Positions 59,852-64,000 of a stretch of DNA of 64,000 bases are shown piece by piece. The stretch comes from Adiantum capillus-veneris (lineage: Eukaryota > Streptophyta > Polypodiopsida > Polypodiales > Pteridaceae): NCBI GenBank assembly GCA_014529385.2, contig CM043944.1:51221768-51285767 (forward strand), read 5' to 3'. The translations under genes were made by a program, and so were the position numbers. Every line of letters starts with the position of its first letter. The first letter of the stretch is position 1. Under the pieces are notes generated by a model that worked only from the letters and a program-made list of their open reading frames with translations, was not told the origin of the DNA and ran no database searches.

Positions 59852-62510
59852 CTACCCTACACCTAACTGCTTGCAAAAATGCACAAAGCTCTCTGAGGGA
59901 AGTCCTTTAGTAAGTAGATCAGCAGGATTTTCTATGGTGTGAACTTTGACAAGCTGAAGTTGCTTATCCTCGAGCATTTCCCTGATGAAATGATACTTCA
60001 CATCCACATGCTTTGTCTTTGAGTGATAAACTCGATTGCGAGCCAATTGTATAGCACTTTGACTATCACAATATAACACAGGCATCTCTTCTTTGATTCC
60101 CAAATCTGTTACTAGTCGATTAAGCCAAATTGATTCTTTGCATGCCTCTGATGCTGCAACATATTCAGCCTCTTTAGTAGTCTGAGTAACACAATCTTGT
60201 AATCTAGAACGCCATGATACTGCTCCACCAGCCAATGTAAAGACATACCCTGACGTAGACCTTCAGTTGTCTAAGTCACCTGCATAATCTGTCTGTAAAA
60301 CCCTTTACACTTAGCTCCTTACTCCCATACCATATACGCATACTCTTTGTAGCTTTCAGGTATCTCAATATTCCTTTCACTGCCTCCCAATGTTTCTTGC
60401 CTGGGTTTGACATGTATCGACTTACTACTCCCACTGCAAATGCAATGTCTGGGCGAGTAGCAATCATTGCATACATCAAACTACCCACTGCAGACGCATA
60501 TGGAATCTTATCCATTTCAGCCTGTTCTTCCTCAGACACAGGACAATCTTGTTTGCTAAGTTTCACATATGGTGGCAATGGAACACTCAATGCCTTTCCC
60601 TTCTCCATATTGAAACGTTGCAAAACCTTGTCAATATACTCTGTTTGAGATAACCAAATCAACTTCTTTGATCTGTCTCTCTCAATGCGCATACCAAGTA
60701 TATGACTTGCCTCACCCATGTCTTTCATGTCAAACGATTTTTCCATCTTTGACTTCAAAGCTGAAATTTCTTCCAAGTGCTTGCCAGCAATCAACATGTC
60801 ATCCACATACAAAATAAGTATCAGCAAACTGCCATCCTTAGCCTTCTTTGTATATAGACAGTGATCGAACTCACTACGTTTGTAGCCTTGAGAAAGCATA
60901 AACTTGTGGAATTTATGGTACCATGCCCTCAGTGATTGTTTTAAGCCATAAAGACTCTTTAACAACTGGCATACCCAATCTTCCTTGCCTTTCTCAACAA
61001 ACCCTTCTGGCTGCTGCATGTAAATTTCCACATCTAAATCACCATGCAAGAACGCTGTCTTGACATCCATTTGGTGCAACACCAAATCTAATATGGCAAC
61101 CAATGCAAGAAAGCATCTCAATGTAGTCATCTTGACCACCGGAGAGAAGACTTCATCAAAGTCAATGCCTTGTTCTTGCTTAAAGCCCTTGGCAACAAGC
61201 CTTGCTTTGTACTTTGGCTGACTATCATGAGCGGTGATCTTATACCTGTAAACCCATTTACAAGGTAGAGCCTTTCTGCCCTGTGGTAATTTAACTAGCT
61301 TCCATTTTTTGTTTTTATGCAGAGCTGTCATCTCTGACTGCATGGCCAATTGCAAATTCCCGGAGTCCTTCATTTGCACTGCTTCCTTGTAACATGAAGG
61401 CTCATTGCAATCAGTCAACATGACATAGTTCATAGATGGAACAAACCTATCAGGAGGTCGCGTGACACGTCCAGATCTACGCACAATAGGTGGCTCAGGC
61501 TCAGCCACAACCTGTGGTTCCACTCTATCCTGTCCTTGCTCCTCTTGAGCCCTGACATTTTGTCTTGCACGTACAGGTCCATCTTCTTGGAAGACAACTC
61601 TTCTAATCTCCTCAACCCTCTCTGGTTTAGAATGATATTTGGATTCATTAAAGTGAACATCATTGCTGCGGACAACCTTTCTCGATTCGGGATCCCAAAG
61701 TCTGTACCCCATCTCACCAGAATTACCATAGCCTAGAAAGATGCACTTTCTACTCTTTGGCTCAAGTTTGTTCCTAAATTCCTTTGGAACGTGAGTATAT
61801 GCCTCACAACCAAAGACTCTGAGATGCTTGTATGAGGGCATTTTTCCTGACCATACCATGTCTGGCACTAAATCCTTCTGCAAAACCTTGCTAGGAGATC
61901 TATTTACAAGATGAACAGCTGTTGATACAGCTTCAACCCAAAACCCATTTGGCAGCTGTGCATTAGACAACATACTTCTGACCTTCTCTTGTATGGTCCT
62001 ATTCATCCTCTCAGCAACACCATTTTGAGGAGGATTGTAAGGAGCAGTAAGTTCACGTTTTATACCTTTTGACTCACAAAAGTCCTGAAAGGCCTTTGAA
62101 ACATACTCTCCACCATTGTCAGTGCGTAAGCATTTAAGCTTCTTGCCACTCTGATTCTCCACAAGTGTCACAAACGTTTTGAAAACACTAAACGCTTCAT
62201 CCTTGTGCTTGAGAAAGTAAACCCATACTTTCCTCGAGTAATCATCTATAAATGTCATAAAGTAAGAAGCTCCCCCTAGAGATAGGTTAGGCATAGGTCC
62301 ACACAAATCACTATGAACAAGTGCCAACTGTGTATCTCTTCTACTGCTTCTATGCTTATGTGGCTGCTGTGTTTGCTTACCATACAGACAATGATCACAG
62401 AATTCAAAATCATTAAATGAAAAGCCAGGCAAATAACCAGAACGAGACAAGATTTCCATTCCCTTCTTGGACATATGTCCTAACCGGCTATGCCACAAAG
62501 AAACGTTCGG
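59852..62510 (-). pseudogene. Copia-3 pol
   Basis: GAG-pre-integrase LWHSRLGHMSKKG, integrase LVHSDLCGPM ... FIDDYSRKVWVYF ... LRTDNGGEYVSKAF ... PQNGVAERMNRT (all three acids present), RT ARLVAKGFKQEQGIDFDEVF ... FLHGDLDVEIYMQQPEG ... LILYVDDMLIAGK, and RNase H. The main frame is open for 740 codons (62498-60276). A 2-nt deletion and a TGA near 60255-60285 separate it from the RNase H block (TKEAEYVAASEACKE, YCDSQSAIQLARN, HTIENPADLLTKGL). Confidence 0.92.
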
Positions 62511-63830
62511 CTACTCGGTTACATTGATTACATTTTTAGAGACATTTGATACATAAATCATGTAAAGTCCTCCAGAATTTAGTCCATGTGCTACTGTCAT
62601 AGAACCCTTGGATATCTTCCACATGTTCTGTCCAAAAGTGGTGACGTAGCCAGCATCATCAAGTAAACCTGTGCTGATCAAGCTCTTTGTAATTGCGGGA
62701 ACATGTCTCACATTCTTCAGCGTGAAAGAAGAGCCATTCTGAAACTTCAATTGAACATCTCCAACACCTAAGATCTGACATGTCTGCCCATTGCCTAGCC
62801 GAACATGATCTTTAGTGGTCACATAAGAGGTAAACCACTCCTTGTTTGGAGACACATGAAGTGATGCCCCTGAGTCTATAATCCAGTCACTCAATGCATT
62901 TCCATCAGATGCTGTAAGAAGAGCTGAGTCCATTGTATTCTTCAAGAAGTAGATGTCTCCTGACACTAGACTGTCATCCTCTACAACAGTGTTTGTCACA
63001 TTTATTTCTTGAATCTTCACTGAGGACTTGTTCTTCTCACCATGGTCTTCAGCTTTCTCTTTGCCTTTTTCTGCTTTCCATTCTCTGCAGTCTCTTTTCA
63101 TGTGACCCTTCTTGCCACAATGGTAGCATTCTATGTCACTCTTGCCTTTAGCACCGCGGGACTTGCTACGAGACTGATTCCTCTTTCCACCTTTGTACTT
63201 TTCTTTGGTCCTTCCCCTGACAACTAAGGCTGTGCCTTTGCCTTTGTCCATTGTCTTTCTATTGGTTTCTTCAGTAAGCAGACTTCCTTCTACACCTGCT
63301 ATGTTCAAACCATCTGGAGGTGCAGAATTACTCAAAGCTGTGCGAAAAGTGTCCCAACTTTCCGGCAATGTGATCAACAGGAACATAGCTCTAACAAGTT
63401 CATCAAACTTGACACCTTGAGCTGACAACTGACTATAGATTGTGTTGAATTCATTCAGATGATTGTACATAGGTGTCCCTTCTTTCATCTTCAAGTCAAC
63501 AAGCTTCTTAAGCCAGTATACCTGTGAAGCTGCACTCTGCTTCTCATAAAGATCACTCAGCTTTAACCATGCTTGATAAGCCGACATCTCGTCTGCTACA
63601 TTGAAGTAAACGCTTTCTGCCAAAGTCAGCATAATGGTAGAAAGTGCCAATTCATCCATTTCGCTCCATTCATCTTCGTCCATATCTTCTGGTTTTATCC
63701 CCTTGAGCTTTATAGGTTTTATCTGCTTCTTTTGTACCAACACGTGCCAAATCTGCTTCTTCCACAATGGGAAATTGGTTCCATCCAGCTTCTTGATATT
63801 GTAAAGAGCAGTGTTCTGTGATCCAGCCAT
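62511..63830 (-). CDS. Copia-3 gag and protease
   Basis: Open for 439 codons from ATG 63830 (MAGSQNTALYNIKKLDGTNF). Gag has FPLWKKQIWHVL and WLKKLVDLKMKEGTPMYNHL, a CCHC knuckle CYHCGKKGHMKRDC and a Lys/Glu-rich linker. Protease DWIIDSGASLHVSPNKEWFT is followed by the usual LGVGDVQLKFQNG. The frame ends at TAG 62511-62513 (NVTE-stop) and then continues directly into pol (PNVSLWHSRL) in the same frame. That TAG is either a single lesion or a readthrough stop. Confidence 0.9.
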   Translation of the reverse strand: MAGSQNTALYNIKKLDGTNFPLWKKQIWHVLVQKKQIKPIKLKGIKPEDMDEDEWSEMDELALSTIMLTLAESVYFNVADEMSAYQAWLKLSDLYEKQSAASQVYWLKKLVDLKMKEGTPMYNHLNEFNTIYSQLSAQGVKFDELVRAMFLLITLPESWDTFRTALSNSAPPDGLNIAGVEGSLLTEETNRKTMDKGKGTALVVRGRTKEKYKGGKRNQSRSKSRGAKGKSDIECYHCGKKGHMKRDCREWKAEKGKEKAEDHGEKNKSSVKIQEINVTNTVVEDDSLVSGDIYFLKNTMDSALLTASDGNALSDWIIDSGASLHVSPNKEWFTSYVTTKDHVRLGNGQTCQILGVGDVQLKFQNGSSFTLKNVRHVPAITKSLISTGLLDDAGYVTTFGQNMWKISKGSMTVAHGLNSGGLYMIYVSNVSKNVINVTE

Positions 63831-64000
63831 AGCTACGCTTCACAGTGGTTTACTTTCCTAGGAAAAATTCGGCAGAGTTTCCCCTGTAAACTGACCTCTG
63901 AACCAATATCAACCTGTCAAATGAACCAAGAAAGCTTCAGATTCTGCATAAATTTGGGCAGAGTCTCCTTTGTAAAATGGCTCTGGTGTACTAAAAACAG

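Larger units (their letters stand above)
59569..64000 (-). mobile_element. Copia-3: Tork/Tnt1-like copia element, minus strand, partial
   Basis: The 3' LTR is 59569-59762, preceded on the minus strand by the polypurine tract AAGTGGGAGGT. Pol and gag follow to 63830. A degenerate TTGGTTCAGAGGTC near 63893-63908 may be the PBS; the 5' LTR is at or beyond the window edge. The left flanking GCAAT is the expected TSD. Confidence 0.9.

Overview
This window looks like nuclear DNA of a land plant with a large, repeat-rich genome. The evidence is plant-type Ty1/copia elements with an initiator-Met-tRNA primer binding site, a Ty3 element with an extra RNase H domain and a TTGGCGCC-type primer site, GT-AG introns, a plant MULE-type transposase with a SWIM finger, and long satellite arrays. 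A non-seed plant such as a fern is possible, but nothing in the sequence fixes the lineage. I see no clearly intact host housekeeping gene. Almost everything is mobile DNA, satellite or decayed gene.

Layout. 8-3510 (-) is an unrecognised gene of at least eight exons with two nonsense codons. 3720-4440 is a GT-rich compound microsatellite. 5536-8945 (-) is a broken MULE-type transposase. A satellite built on GATCCACCACTTGGCCATT occupies 4440-5025 (inverted), 8946-9327, 19105-20791 and 30362-32660, with a derived satellite to about 33960. Two related DNA transposons lie in it: A (9328 to about 19100, decayed) and B (20792-30361, 9570 bp, with 20-bp terminal inverted repeats). From 35.6 kb on come LTR elements: a Ty3 RT fragment; a Ty3 element with both LTRs (36570-44779); a second Ty3 element whose gag is split by a complete copia element (Copia-1, 48325-53352, TSD GACCG); and at the right edge Copia-2, interrupted by the oppositely oriented Copia-3, which runs off the window.

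The main discovery candidate is the A/B transposon family. Both elements encode (1) a predicted DD(E)-type transposase with a CxxC...HxCxxH zinc-ligand pattern and a C-terminal STQGMEK(S/T)H motif, (2) an unrecognised accessory protein alignable between the two copies, and (3) a protein with a histone H3 fold. In B the H3-like protein is an open 299-codon frame with a 212-residue tail and its own TATA box. In A it is a decayed copy with an acidic, internally repeated C-terminal extension. B also has an intact two-exon 415-residue gene of unknown function. Both elements carry unusual palindrome families near the accessory and H3 genes. A transposon that carries its own histone H3 variant would be a notable system; that reading rests on protein similarity seen by eye and needs a database search.
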